Shown in pieces: positions 9,091-18,759 of a stretch of 64,000 nt of DNA (the stretch's first letter is position 1; every line of letters starts with the position of its first letter). The position numbers were made by a program, and so were the translations under genes. The DNA is from Polynucleobacter sp. MWH-UH2A (GTDB lineage Bacteria > Pseudomonadota > Gammaproteobacteria > Burkholderiales > Burkholderiaceae). The DNA is taken from contig NZ_CP061321.1 of the NCBI RefSeq assembly GCF_018687195.1, forward strand, positions 868,001 through 932,000, read 5' to 3'. The notes under the pieces were generated by a model. The model saw only the letters and a list, made by a program, of their open reading frames with translations. It was not told where the DNA came from and searched no databases.

Positions 9091-9906
9091 ATGCTAAAAG
9101 TATATTTGCCTAAGTTTTATCAATTGCTTGAGGAACATTTGGGCATCACATTGGATGAAAGCAAGCAGTATTTAATAGAGTCTCGCTTATTGCCCATAAT
9201 TGAGAGCAGTGATTTTGATAGCGTACTCTCTCTGATAAAGTATTTAACGCAAAATGATATTGGCGCTCTTCATTGGAAGGTATTTGAGTTATTGATTACC
9301 AATGAAACTTCGTTTTTTCGCGATAAACATGTATTTGATGGAATAAAAGACGTATTGATTCCAAAAATCATTAAAGATAACCAAGCATCCAAGACGATTC
9401 GCATATGGAATGCTGCAGTATCCTCTGGGCAAGAAGCTTATAGTGTTGCCATGCTTATAAGCGAATTCTTCCCTGAATTAAGGGATTGGAAAATCACCAT
9501 TCATGGAACCGATGTCTCTAGGGCCATGCTCGATAAGGCCAAGGCTGGCATCTATACCGCCCATGAAGTGAATCGTGGAATTGACAAATTTTTCAAAGAT
9601 AAATACTTCTCCTTAGATAGCGGTGGCAATTATTTAATTAATCAACCCATCAAAGAGATGACGACATTTACTTTGTTAAATTTAATTTCGGAGTGGTCTA
9701 TGCCAGAAAAGTATGACTTAGTGATGTTAAGAAATGTGTTGATTTACTTCAATCACAAAACGCAAGTTTCAGTTTTGGACAAGGTTACCAATTACATTGA
9801 CTCAAATCATGGCGCTCTGGTGGTTGGCGCTTCTGAAATTTTGCCCAATACAAACTCCTTAGTGAGATCGAATTTGGGTGGAACGTTCTACTACCGACCG
9901 ATTTAA
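9091..9906 (+). CDS. cheR: chemotaxis protein methyltransferase CheR
   Basis: S-adenosylmethionine-dependent methyltransferase that methylates glutamates of chemoreceptors, 271 residues. It has the N-terminal helical domain (about 1-70) and the catalytic domain with NETSFFRD near 70-77, the SAM loop IWNAAVSSGQEAYS (usual form IWSAACSTGEEPYS; here Glu is Gln), HGTDVS and the C-terminal RNVLIYF motif. The ATG at 9091 follows cheB by 10 bases. The Glu to Gln change in the SAM loop is unusual, but the remaining motifs are intact. Confidence 0.94.
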   Translation: MLKVYLPKFYQLLEEHLGITLDESKQYLIESRLLPIIESSDFDSVLSLIKYLTQNDIGALHWKVFELLITNETSFFRDKHVFDGIKDVLIPKIIKDNQASKTIRIWNAAVSSGQEAYSVAMLISEFFPELRDWKITIHGTDVSRAMLDKAKAGIYTAHEVNRGIDKFFKDKYFSLDSGGNYLINQPIKEMTTFTLLNLISEWSMPEKYDLVMLRNVLIYFNHKTQVSVLDKVTNYIDSNHGALVVGASEILPNTNSLVRSNLGGTFYYRPI

Positions 9907-9923
9907 GTTATATATTTAATCCC

Positions 9924-11450
9924 ATGAAAAAAATTTTGTACCTTTCTCAGCTTTTTTTAATGTTCTTCGTTGGCAGTGTTTTCGCCCAGCAAATAACTTC
10001 AGCCGCAACTTGGTTTGAAAAATATAAAGATAGGCCTGTCATGCTCAGGCAATTTCTTCAGTTAATGCCCAAAGGCGCAGATTTACATAGCCATCTATCG
10101 GGCGCCGTATATGCAGAAACTTACTTAAGTATTGCTGAAAATTTAAATTACTGCATAGATAATTTGACTTATCGACTTTATCCAAGTCCCTGTAAAAGCG
10201 GTTCTGGAGATCTCTTGGTGAAAGATATATCCAAGGACTTTCGTGAAAAAGCGATTGATGGTCTCTCAGTGAGAAATTTATCTGCCGGTAATCGAACAGG
10301 GCATGATCAATTTTTTGGTAGTTTTGCCTTATTTGGCGGCGTATCAGCCAGTAGCGAATCTCAGGCGATACTGCTCGCAGAAGTTGCTAATCGCGCAGCG
10401 AAGGAAAGCATTCAATTACTCGAATTGTCTGTATCAATCCAGAGTAAAGCAGTTCAAGCGTTGGGCGCTAAATATCATTTAGACCCTCAGTCAAACTTTG
10501 ATGAAATTCGGAATCAATTGATTGATAGTGGTCTATTCAAGTTGGTTGAAAAAGGAGCGCGCGATGTAGATGCTGTAGACCATGCCTACCAGAAGAGAAT
10601 GCGCTGCGGAGAGGGTGACGCTCAACCGGGTTGTGCAGTAAAAATTCGCTATATACTGCAAACTAGTCGCAATGCTCAGCCTAATGAGGTTTACGCTCAG
10701 CTAGTGTATGCCTTTGAGTTATCAAAAGTAGATCCACGGATCGTGGGGATTGGATTGGTGTCTCCTGAGGATGGCCCTGTTGCACTTCGTGACTACGACT
10801 TACAGATGCAAATGATTGCTTTTTTAAATAGCATCTCACCTAATACAAGAATTACTCTTCATGCAGGTGAATTGGCATTTGGGTCCGTGCCTCCTGAGCA
10901 ATTGCATCATCACATCAAAGATGCGGTGAAGCTTGCCAAGGCTAACCGGATTGGTCACGGAGTGGATATTGGCTATGAAGATAATGCACTAGAAACTATG
11001 CAGTACATGAAGGACCACAATGTAGCAGTCGAGATTTGCTTAACTAGCAACGACGTCATTTTGAATGTAAAGGATAAAAATAGTCCTTTGAGGGATTACA
11101 TTAAAGCTGGGGTCCCAGTAGTTTTGGGATCTGATGACCAAGGAATTTCTCGAATTGATTTGACTAATGAGTATCTGAGAGCTGCTATCGAGCAGCAACT
11201 TACCTATTCACAACTGAAACAAATTTCCAGGAACAGTCTGACCTGGAGTTTTTTGCCTGGAGCAAGTTTATGGCAGAGCCCTATGCAAGCTAAAAGGGTG
11301 GTGGCATGTCTAGGCGAGAATGCCATTAACAATAACATCAGTGCAGCCTGTCAAAAGTTTTTAAGTGGTAGTGAAAAGGCGAATTCACAGTGGGTCTTGG
11401 AGAAGAAACTGGCTACATTTGAGTCTTTGCCGCAATGGCGTGGTCGATAA
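9924..11450 (+). CDS. secreted adenosine-deaminase-like amidohydrolase
   Basis: Exported member of the adenosine/AMP deaminase superfamily, 508 residues. A signal peptide ending FAQ (about residue 21) precedes a long N-terminal region and the metal site motif PKGADLHSHLSG (HxH near residues 55-57). The catalytic LHAGE, RIGHG and C-terminal GSDDQG follow. The layout resembles the secreted deaminase-related growth factor type more than the compact cytosolic Add enzyme. It probably deaminates extracellular nucleosides for purine scavenging. The exact substrate cannot be read from sequence. The next gene starts immediately after and is also exported. Confidence 0.85.
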   Translation: MKKILYLSQLFLMFFVGSVFAQQITSAATWFEKYKDRPVMLRQFLQLMPKGADLHSHLSGAVYAETYLSIAENLNYCIDNLTYRLYPSPCKSGSGDLLVKDISKDFREKAIDGLSVRNLSAGNRTGHDQFFGSFALFGGVSASSESQAILLAEVANRAAKESIQLLELSVSIQSKAVQALGAKYHLDPQSNFDEIRNQLIDSGLFKLVEKGARDVDAVDHAYQKRMRCGEGDAQPGCAVKIRYILQTSRNAQPNEVYAQLVYAFELSKVDPRIVGIGLVSPEDGPVALRDYDLQMQMIAFLNSISPNTRITLHAGELAFGSVPPEQLHHHIKDAVKLAKANRIGHGVDIGYEDNALETMQYMKDHNVAVEICLTSNDVILNVKDKNSPLRDYIKAGVPVVLGSDDQGISRIDLTNEYLRAAIEQQLTYSQLKQISRNSLTWSFLPGASLWQSPMQAKRVVACLGENAINNNISAACQKFLSGSEKANSQWVLEKKLATFESLPQWRGR

Positions 11451-11451
11451 A

Positions 11452-12273
11452 TTGTTTAATGGTTTTCTGATTATTCGCAAACGGCTTGCCTTAAAGTTTT
11501 TCGCTTTTGTATTTTTATTAAACCTATCATTTGATGGAGTTGCATCAGGTGTTGTAGCGGTACCCCCATTGCAATCTGGAGTTTTATATTCAAGTCAGCC
11601 TATCATGACTATGTATTACTCGGGCGTAAAAGCAAAACGGGTCATTGTTTATCTGTCTGGCGGCTGGGGCAGGATTGGCCTAAAGGCAAGCACTGGTGCA
11701 ATGGTTGATCCATTCTCGAAGATGTTGATAGCACTAACAAAGCCAAAGCTTTCATCGGGTAAGTTTGATGTTGTTTTTATGGATAGTCCAAGTGAGCTGC
11801 ATTGGATGACTCAAAGAGGTAGTGCAGACCATTTATCCCGCATTCAATCTGTCGTTCAATACTATAAAAATCGAACAGGCTTGCCGGTTTGGCTAATGGG
11901 TCATAGTAATGGTGCCTTGAGCTTGAGTGCGTTTGTTCATTATCTGCAGGAAGCCAACGAAGTTAATATGGTAGACGGCTTAATTATTAGTGCCGCTCGT
12001 AATGAAACTTCTTTTTCTCCGCCACTGACGATGCCTATGCTTTTTCTTCACCATGAAGAAGATGGGTGCATTAATACTCAACCAAAAAATGCTTATGCTA
12101 CTTATGAGCGGCTGATTCAGTTTGATAAAGCTAAAATCAAATATGTGTCCATAGGAACTGGGGAGTATGATGTGGATGACCCCTGTGTCAGTGGTTATCA
12201 TATGTACTTTGGGGCTGATAGAGAGGTGATCTCAGCACTAGATCGCTACTTTGATGAATCACCAAATCGCTAA
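11452..12273 (+). CDS. exported alpha/beta hydrolase
   Basis: Probable periplasmic or secreted serine hydrolase, about 273 residues. The TTG at 11452 is preferred because it begins just after the previous stop and gives a basic then hydrophobic signal peptide (KRLALKFFAFVFLLNL) cleaved near ...DGVASG. The frame is open further upstream to 11365, but that part overlaps the deaminase gene. The nucleophile elbow GHSNG is clear (Ser in G-x-S-x-G). A late Asp in EEDGC and a His in SGYHMYF are candidates for the rest of the triad. The substrate is unknown. Coupling to the deaminase gene suggests co-expression. Confidence 0.75.
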   Translation: MFNGFLIIRKRLALKFFAFVFLLNLSFDGVASGVVAVPPLQSGVLYSSQPIMTMYYSGVKAKRVIVYLSGGWGRIGLKASTGAMVDPFSKMLIALTKPKLSSGKFDVVFMDSPSELHWMTQRGSADHLSRIQSVVQYYKNRTGLPVWLMGHSNGALSLSAFVHYLQEANEVNMVDGLIISAARNETSFSPPLTMPMLFLHHEEDGCINTQPKNAYATYERLIQFDKAKIKYVSIGTGEYDVDDPCVSGYHMYFGADREVISALDRYFDESPNR

Positions 12274-12340
12274 TTTTGTCGCCAACTTGCCTTGGTGAAT
12301 TATGTTTTACTTTATTTTAAAAAATATTTAGGAGTATAGG

Positions 12341-13011
12341 GTGGCATCAATCGAATTAGGACAGAGCAATCTTGAGCGTGGCCGCAATGATGCAGCATAT
12401 GAAATCTTCATGGATTTGGCCCAGAATGATTTGAATGATGACGCTCTATACGCATTAACCAAGATGTGCTGGGATGGCAAGCTTAATGCATAGCAGTTAG
12501 CCAAGTTTTATGAATTTCAAAATTCTAGTAGCTCGCTAGGCAATGGTTATGCTCTCTTTAATGTGGGGCTGATGCATGAAAAGGGTATGGGGCTAATAAA
12601 GCAAGACTATAAGATTGCTGTGCAGTATTACGAAAAAGCCATTAAGCACGAAGTCATGGATGCGTACTGTAATCTAGGCAGTATTTTTGTTCTCGGAACC
12701 GGCATGGAGCAAGGCGTTCCGCGTAATGTTGAGCGTGGTGCTGACTTCTGGCTGTTGGCGCTAATGAAGGCAGTCGCCAGTGCGCTTATACACTGGGCTC
12801 TTTATACGGAAAAGGCGAGTTCATCGCCCAAGATTTAAAGAAGGCATTTTACTTTTTAACCTTAGCTGCTCTAGCAAAACACGATCAAGCCCATAGGGTA
12901 TTGCATATTTTCCAAGTTACGCATAAAGGTGACTTTACAGAGCAGTTCGATGCTGCCCAGAATCAATTTTGGAAAATTGAGAATATGAGACGACTCTATA
13001 AGTGCATTTAA
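12341..13011 (+). pseudogene. decayed Sel1-repeat (TPR-like) gene
   Basis: The GTG at 12341, preceded by AGGAG at 12330-12334, opens a frame that meets an in-frame TAG at 12491-12493. The same frame then continues with Sel1-type repeats (alternating Ala/Gly with YEKAIKHEVMDAYCNLGSIF). It appears to lose one base near 12755, after which the sense sequence continues one frame over (AYTLGSLYGKGEF, then DLKKAFYFLTLAA) to TAA at 13009-13011. The intact product would have been about 223 residues. Two independent lesions make a sequencing artefact unlikely but not impossible. A restart at 12572 would give only a fragment. Sel1 proteins are protein-interaction scaffolds. Confidence 0.8.
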
Positions 13012-13047
13012 GTATGATAATTGATTGCCCATCCGCCAAATTCTAAC

Positions 13048-13070
13048 AACCACCTTCGGGTGGTTTTTTA
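13048..13070 (+). terminator. Rho-independent terminator, possibly bidirectional
   Basis: AACCACC at 13048-13054 and GGTGGTT at 13059-13065 form a 7-bp stem with a TTCG tetraloop, followed by a T run. It sits between the Sel1 pseudogene and the convergent barrel-protein gene. Confidence 0.85.
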
Positions 13071-14021
13071 TTAGAAGCTAGCGGCCAATCCAATGGATGT
13101 GCCACGCACGTTTTGTCCAAATTGATAACGAAAGACAACTCTGATTCTGCTAAAGAGGGGATCAGACGCGCTTCTGTCTAATTCAATACCGGTGCCAACA
13201 GACGATAGCGAGTCAAATCCCAAGGCCCCGCGAAGATCACCTAAGAATTCAGTATGAGCTAATTCAAATACTGCTCGCAGTGGTCTATCTAGAAGCATAA
13301 TGGGTGTAGGAATGCGACTGCGAGCCCATATGGCAAGGCTTTGCGAATCTGCCGAACCTTGAACAGCAGTAGAGGTGTCAAATGTTTTTACGGGGATATT
13401 GGTATAGCGCAGCTCGACATCAATCTCTTGATCGGGTTTGTAATTCTCATAATCGAGCATCAGGGATCCACCAAGACCATAAGAGTTCATGCGACCGCCA
13501 TTGAGGAATTGCATATCAACGCCAGTACGATTTTGGATGACGCGAGAGGCGATGGACAGATCACTTTCCAGATGTCCTAGCATGACGTTAGCAATCGGTC
13601 TAAATCGCAGTTCATCCGTGATGGGAAAATCCCAGCCAATTCCGCCAGTGCCGGTAACGCTGTTCCAGTGTACGGGGACGGCAGCAGAACTGCTGCCAAT
13701 GCCATCAATAAAGGTCGGGTTGTAGCGATTAATGGCCATTGTTCCCTCTAAATAAAGCGGGAAGTTCGCACTAATGCGATCGCCGCCACCAAGAGAGATC
13801 ATTCTCAAATCAGAATCATCGCCACCATTGCGAATCGATAAAGAACCCGTTGTGACATCAGGAGTTAATGAGTACCCCGTAATTGTCATAAAGGCATCTG
13901 CTCTTTTTTTGAGAAAGTTATTGGCAGCGTTATACAAAGCAGACTGAGCCTGTAATTCACTGCTCATCAATGCAGTCAATGTATAAAAAAGCGTGGCAAA
14001 GAATCGGGGATATAGCCGCAT
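13071..14021 (-). CDS. outer-membrane beta-barrel protein, autotransporter-barrel-like
   Basis: Exported protein of about 316 residues. A signal peptide with an LTALMSSELQAQ cleavage region is followed by many alternating amphipathic strands, and the chain ends in Phe (LAASF), as expected of a barrel inserted by the BAM machinery. The ATG at 14019-14021 is chosen because it directly precedes the basic signal peptide; the frame extends 11 codons upstream. No passenger or enzyme motif is seen. Function is unknown. It is convergent with the Sel1 pseudogene and divergent from the sensor kinase. Confidence 0.7.
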   Translation of the reverse strand: MRLYPRFFATLFYTLTALMSSELQAQSALYNAANNFLKKRADAFMTITGYSLTPDVTTGSLSIRNGGDDSDLRMISLGGGDRISANFPLYLEGTMAINRYNPTFIDGIGSSSAAVPVHWNSVTGTGGIGWDFPITDELRFRPIANVMLGHLESDLSIASRVIQNRTGVDMQFLNGGRMNSYGLGGSLMLDYENYKPDQEIDVELRYTNIPVKTFDTSTAVQGSADSQSLAIWARSRIPTPIMLLDRPLRAVFELAHTEFLGDLRGALGFDSLSSVGTGIELDRSASDPLFSRIRVVFRYQFGQNVRGTSIGLAASF

Positions 14022-14155
14022 GATTAAATCGCGATAGACGCCACTATGTGGCAACAGTAAGGCAAAGCCAATTTTAAGTCACCCTAGGTGCTGCTAGCCT
14101 TAGGGATAATGCCAAACTATCATTCAGACATCTAGCTCGTTGTACGATAGTGTCT

Positions 14156-15589
14156 ATGAAGGTATTGATAGCGCTTTACTTCTTTATTTTGGCCATCATT
14201 CAGATGGGCCTATTTTTTGGTATTTATCACTACTTTAGATCTCAAGATTCTGTAAAACCCAACCCATATTGGATGAGCTCGTTGCTTGCCAGTATGCTTG
14301 CTTTATTTATTTTTGGTGCAGGTATCGTCACTGTGGACGATATTGCCAATCCCGCTTTTAATTTCACCATTGGTAATTCCTTGTTTTATTTAGCGGCGGT
14401 GTTGCAGGCTTTATTTTGTCACTCTCTTAACCGTCCAGTATCAAAGGCTCAGAAAGTTGGATTTGCTTTCTCAGCAGTTATTTTTTTGCTTATCTTTGAA
14501 TGGATGCGAAACGCTAGCAACTTTGAGATTCGCACTGGCTTCATGTGTGTTTTGGCAAGCATCTTTTATGTGTGGCAAATATATGAAGTGCGCAAAAAGA
14601 GGAACATGGAGCCATCTAGCCAGCTAGCCTATTTGCAATATGCAAGTTCAGCCGAATTATTTTTTGCAATTGGTCGCTTTGTTATCTTAGTCATCTCTTC
14701 GTTGACAATCCGACATATTGATCAGATTCCGCAAGTCTTGATCCTATTTACGATTACCCAACTGGTGATGAATACCTTGTCTTATATTGCTATTGGTAGT
14801 TACTGGGCTGAGCAAATTGCCAAATCAAATGCTCGGTCTCAGCTAGAGAATGAGGAAATCAAGACTTTATTGCAGGAGCGGGAGTCTTTGATCGCTTCAT
14901 TGTTAAGGGCCAATAAAACGGCTAGTACTGGCGCATTGTCAGCTTCAATTGCACACGAATTAAATCAGCCTTTAGGAGCTTCAAGTCTGAACATTCAATT
15001 TTTGCAGAAGAAGTTAGCCGAGGGTGAATTGAACCCAGTCTTGCAAAAGGAGATTTTAGATACATTACTTTTCGATAATCAGCGTGCTGCAGCCATTATT
15101 AAATCATTGCGATCGATTTTCTCTGATGAATCCTTGAGTCCTGCAAAAATTAATGTAGGCGAGTTAATTCAATCCGTTTTAAGTATTACTAAGCCCGAAA
15201 TCACTTCCAAGAAAATTCAGGTTGCATTGCGTTTAGAGAATGGTCTAGTAGCAATTGCCAATCCAGGAGAGATGCGGCAAGTTTTATTAAATCTAATCAA
15301 CAATGCGATTCAATCTTTGGCCACATCTTCGGCTGTAAATAAGCAAATTACGATTGAGGGCAAGCATCTTCATAATGGCTTTATTCAGGTTGTGATTGCG
15401 GACAATGGAGCTGGGGTATCGGAAGAGGCTCAAAGACACTTATTTGAATTGCTTTCTAGCACTAAGCAGTCAGGTATGGGCCTAGGGCTTTGGCTATGCA
15501 AGCATATTGTTACCCGTCACGGCGGCTCTATTGCCTATGAGTCGAATGAGGGCGGCGGTGCTAAGTTTGTATTTGATTTGCCTATTTAA
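14156..15589 (+). CDS. orphan membrane sensor histidine kinase
   Basis: About 477 residues. The N-terminal half has roughly seven hydrophobic membrane segments (about 1-225) with short loops and no large periplasmic domain. A coiled-coil linker (about 225-260) leads to the H-box SASIAHELNQPLG with phospho-acceptor His near residue 267. The ATP-binding domain has LINNAIQ (N box), DNGAGV (G1) and SGMGLGLWL (G2). A GTG two codons upstream (14150) is an alternative start. No response regulator or receiver domain is adjacent, so the partner must lie elsewhere. The HELNQPL H-box is typical of kinases related to the DctB/NtrB type. The signal is unknown. Confidence 0.88.
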   Translation: MKVLIALYFFILAIIQMGLFFGIYHYFRSQDSVKPNPYWMSSLLASMLALFIFGAGIVTVDDIANPAFNFTIGNSLFYLAAVLQALFCHSLNRPVSKAQKVGFAFSAVIFLLIFEWMRNASNFEIRTGFMCVLASIFYVWQIYEVRKKRNMEPSSQLAYLQYASSAELFFAIGRFVILVISSLTIRHIDQIPQVLILFTITQLVMNTLSYIAIGSYWAEQIAKSNARSQLENEEIKTLLQERESLIASLLRANKTASTGALSASIAHELNQPLGASSLNIQFLQKKLAEGELNPVLQKEILDTLLFDNQRAAAIIKSLRSIFSDESLSPAKINVGELIQSVLSITKPEITSKKIQVALRLENGLVAIANPGEMRQVLLNLINNAIQSLATSSAVNKQITIEGKHLHNGFIQVVIADNGAGVSEEAQRHLFELLSSTKQSGMGLGLWLCKHIVTRHGGSIAYESNEGGGAKFVFDLPI

Positions 15590-15686
15590 GATATTAACCA
15601 AGGTACTTAGAGTAATTTAAGTTAGCCCAATGGCTAATTGCCATGTGTAGGACGCAACCTATCATGGAGTTTCAGAAATCATATTT

Positions 15687-17834
15687 TTGGAACTCTTTGT
15701 GTCTATCAAATCCACCCCAATCCTTATCGCTTCTTCATTGGCTTTTGCCTTACTTATTTCTTCCTTAAGTGCAAGTTCAGCATATGCTGCAGGCGGGGGT
15801 GGTGTAGTTGCAGATCCAGGTGCAATGCAGGGCAAGCACTTTGATCCTAAAGGTAAGGTGCCATCCAGTTACACCGTCGAACTCCAGAATGGATTACGTA
15901 AAACTTTGCCGTTTGAAGACAGGCGCGACTTTGAGGAGTCGAAACGTGGATTTATAGCAGCGCCTGCTTATAAGTCGATTATGGCCGATGCGGGCAACGT
16001 TGCGTGGGACATGGGTAGCTATGAATTTCTACTTCAAGGTAAAGACTTTGATAGTGTTCATCCATCTCTACAGCGTCAAGCGATTCTCAATATGGGCTAC
16101 GGTCTCTATGAAGTTGTGCCTGGCAAGATTTATCAAGTACGCGGCTTTGATTTGGCAAACATCAGTTTTGTAAAAACCGATACTGGCTGGATTGTGTTTG
16201 ATCCGCTCACTGCAAAAGAGACCGCTAGAGCTGCCTTAGAGTTAGTTAATGAAAAGCTTGGCAAACGCCCAGTCGTAGCGGTGGTGTATTCACATTCCCA
16301 TGGCGATCACTTTGGTGGTGTGCGTGGTGTGGTGGATGAGGCTGATGTTAAAAGTGGCAAAGTAAAGGTGATTGCACCTGCAGGCTTTATGGATCATGCT
16401 GTTGCCGAGAATGTCTACGCCGGTAACGCCATGACCCGTCGTATGTACTTTCAGTATGGTGTTTTATTGCCTCGTAGCCCCTTTGGGCACGTAGACCAAT
16501 CGATTGGTAAGAATACTGCTGCTGGAAACTTAGGCTTGATTGAGCCCAATGTCTATATTAACCAGCCATTTGAAAAAATGATGGTTGATGGCGTGGAGAT
16601 GGAGTTTCAAAACACTCCGGGCACCGAAGCGCCAGCGGAGATGAATACTTATTTTCCGCAATTTAAAGCATTTTGGGCTGCTGAAAATATTACAGGTACG
16701 ATTCATAACATCTACACACTACGCGGTGCTTTAGTGCGTGATGCTCTAGCATGGTCTAAGAATATTAATAGTGCTTTATATCGCTACGGCAATGAAGCTC
16801 AAGTGATATTTGCTTCTCATAGCTGGCCGCGCTGGGGTAATGAGCGCATTCAAGAAGTGATGCGCACCCAGCGGGATAGTTATGCGCATCTGAATAACGA
16901 AGTCTTACATCTTGCCAATAATGGCGTGACGATTAATGAAATTCATAATGTTTACAAGCAACCAGAGAGTTTGAGATCTCAGTGGGCAGCCCATAGCTAC
17001 CATGGTTCTGAGGAGCACAACAGTCGCGCTGTAGTCAATCGCTATCTTGGTTATTGGGATGCCAACCCAGCTAGCTTAATTCCTTTGTCACCAAAGGATT
17101 CGGCGCCTCTATATGTCGAGATGATGGGTGGCTCAGGGAAGATTATGGCCAAAGGCCGTGAACTCTATAAACAAGGCAAGTATCGTGAAGCAATGGAGAT
17201 TGTGAATAAGTTGGTTTATGCACAACCCAATAGCACCGCAGCTAAAGATTTCTTGGCTGACATCTTTGAGCAAATTGGTTACCAAAAGGAAAGCCCAAGC
17301 GTACGCAATAGTTTCTTGGGTGCGGCATATGAACTTCGCCATGGTATGCCCTCGGGCGCTTCACCAAAATCCAATGGCCCCGACATGATTAAGGCGATGA
17401 CTACCGAGCTTTGGTTAAATTCATTAGCTATCAGCATGGATAGCAAGAAAGCTGCTGGCATGAACTTCACTATCAATCTATCGACACCAGATAATGGTGA
17501 GAAATTCGTGGTGGAGATGAGTAATTCTGCGCTGACCAATATCAAAGGTCAGCAGGCTAATAATCCCACGTTGACGCTGACTGTTAACCGCAGTGAACTC
17601 GAAAAAGTGATGGGTGGCCAAACAACATTTGATCAATTGCAAGCAGAGGGCAAGGCAAAGTTTGAGGGCGATCGCAAAGCTTTTGATCAATTGAGGTCTA
17701 CTTTGACAATCTTTAAACCCGATTTTGAGTTGATGCCTGGTACTAAACCCAAGCCAGCCGCAAAAGAGGACATGAAACCCAAAGCGCAAGATCCATTTGC
17801 TGCTCAGGAGTTGGCTATTACTGCGGGTGAGTAG
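15687..17834 (+). CDS. alkyl sulfatase / SdsA-like metallo-beta-lactamase-fold hydrolase
   Basis: Exported hydrolase of about 715 residues. An N-terminal signal peptide ends near ...SSAYAAGG. The metallo-beta-lactamase fold (about 130-400) carries the zinc site YSHSHGDHFGG (HxHxDH). An alpha-helical dimerisation region and a C-terminal SCP2-like domain (about 575-690) follow, the arrangement known from SdsA1 and related alkyl sulfatases. It would cleave sulfate from alkyl sulfate esters in the periplasm. The start is TTG at 15687; GTG at 15699 is an alternative that keeps the whole signal peptide. It is convergent with the barrel gene at 17848. Confidence 0.9.
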   Translation: MELFVSIKSTPILIASSLAFALLISSLSASSAYAAGGGGVVADPGAMQGKHFDPKGKVPSSYTVELQNGLRKTLPFEDRRDFEESKRGFIAAPAYKSIMADAGNVAWDMGSYEFLLQGKDFDSVHPSLQRQAILNMGYGLYEVVPGKIYQVRGFDLANISFVKTDTGWIVFDPLTAKETARAALELVNEKLGKRPVVAVVYSHSHGDHFGGVRGVVDEADVKSGKVKVIAPAGFMDHAVAENVYAGNAMTRRMYFQYGVLLPRSPFGHVDQSIGKNTAAGNLGLIEPNVYINQPFEKMMVDGVEMEFQNTPGTEAPAEMNTYFPQFKAFWAAENITGTIHNIYTLRGALVRDALAWSKNINSALYRYGNEAQVIFASHSWPRWGNERIQEVMRTQRDSYAHLNNEVLHLANNGVTINEIHNVYKQPESLRSQWAAHSYHGSEEHNSRAVVNRYLGYWDANPASLIPLSPKDSAPLYVEMMGGSGKIMAKGRELYKQGKYREAMEIVNKLVYAQPNSTAAKDFLADIFEQIGYQKESPSVRNSFLGAAYELRHGMPSGASPKSNGPDMIKAMTTELWLNSLAISMDSKKAAGMNFTINLSTPDNGEKFVVEMSNSALTNIKGQQANNPTLTLTVNRSELEKVMGGQTTFDQLQAEGKAKFEGDRKAFDQLRSTLTIFKPDFELMPGTKPKPAAKEDMKPKAQDPFAAQELAITAGE

Positions 17835-17847
17835 TCTTCAGGTGTCG

Positions 17848-18759
17848 TTAAAAAGCGTAGTGGTAGCGCAGTGCCAAGAGCTCGGTTTGCATAAAGCCGT
17901 TTTTAATTTCCATGTCACGCCCGTACTGCACAGTGAAGCGCCCATAAGGTGTTCTAGCAACAGCACTCAGTAAATACCGCTGGGTATTGATCACATTGTT
18001 CAGGTAAACATTGTTAACCGACTGTGCGCCACCAGCCACATAGATATAGTTTGCGGCAACCGTAAAGATTTGGTTGATGTTGTAAATGGGGCCTACCTGA
18101 GTGGTGGTGAGGGGTTTTTGGTTTAAGGCTACATTGGTGGGGGATAAACAAGCTGCAGCACACTGACTATTACCACCATAGAACATGGTGTCTACTGCAA
18201 TTGCGCCGTCAACTTTGCCAACAATGGGAGTCTGAAAACCCATCTGCACATCCGAGTAATAGCGGTTTTGTCCTAGGTTAAATGCTTGGCTACTTTTATA
18301 AGTGCCTGTTGGTAGACCAAGGTATGCGGCAAGTCCTAAGTAAGTGCGAGTTTCATGATTGGAATATGGCCAAAGAGCAGTGGCTAGCGCGGTATCACCA
18401 ATTCCGGTGCTTGCTGGATAAGCGGCTAAGGAGCCTGCTTGCCAAGCGGTTCCATAAGGTAATTGAACATAGCTCACCCCGGGTAGTCCCGCTAGACTGT
18501 ATGTGTGTGAGATGCGAGTAATGCCACTATTGGTATTGATGACAGGATTGCCGTAGGGGCTTTTAGATACCGCCGTTCCATTGCTGTAGTAAGTGGTGTT
18601 TTGGGTGCTGTAATAAGTGAGTGTTAGAGCGGTTATGTCTGGTGGCGGGGCAACAATGTCATTCGGTTGCAAGTCAATAGCAAAGGCGGCTTTATAGGTT
18701 AATAGCCATAAAGCTAATACTGTTGTAATGAGAAAAGGGCGTGAAATCGGTGCTCGCAT
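17848..18759 (-). CDS. Phenol_MetA_deg-type outer-membrane transporter
   Basis: Exported barrel protein of 303 residues with a signal peptide ending near AFAID. Early PPPDITALTLTYYS and later regular short strands match the family often annotated as transporter, Phenol_MetA_deg. The C-terminus is LLALRYHYAF, ending in Phe as for outer-membrane barrels. The family is thought to pass hydrophobic compounds, which would suit the neighbouring alkyl sulfatase, with which it is convergent. The substrate is not determined by sequence. Confidence 0.75.
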   Translation of the reverse strand: MRAPISRPFLITTVLALWLLTYKAAFAIDLQPNDIVAPPPDITALTLTYYSTQNTTYYSNGTAVSKSPYGNPVINTNSGITRISHTYSLAGLPGVSYVQLPYGTAWQAGSLAAYPASTGIGDTALATALWPYSNHETRTYLGLAAYLGLPTGTYKSSQAFNLGQNRYYSDVQMGFQTPIVGKVDGAIAVDTMFYGGNSQCAAACLSPTNVALNQKPLTTTQVGPIYNINQIFTVAANYIYVAGGAQSVNNVYLNNVINTQRYLLSAVARTPYGRFTVQYGRDMEIKNGFMQTELLALRYHYAF

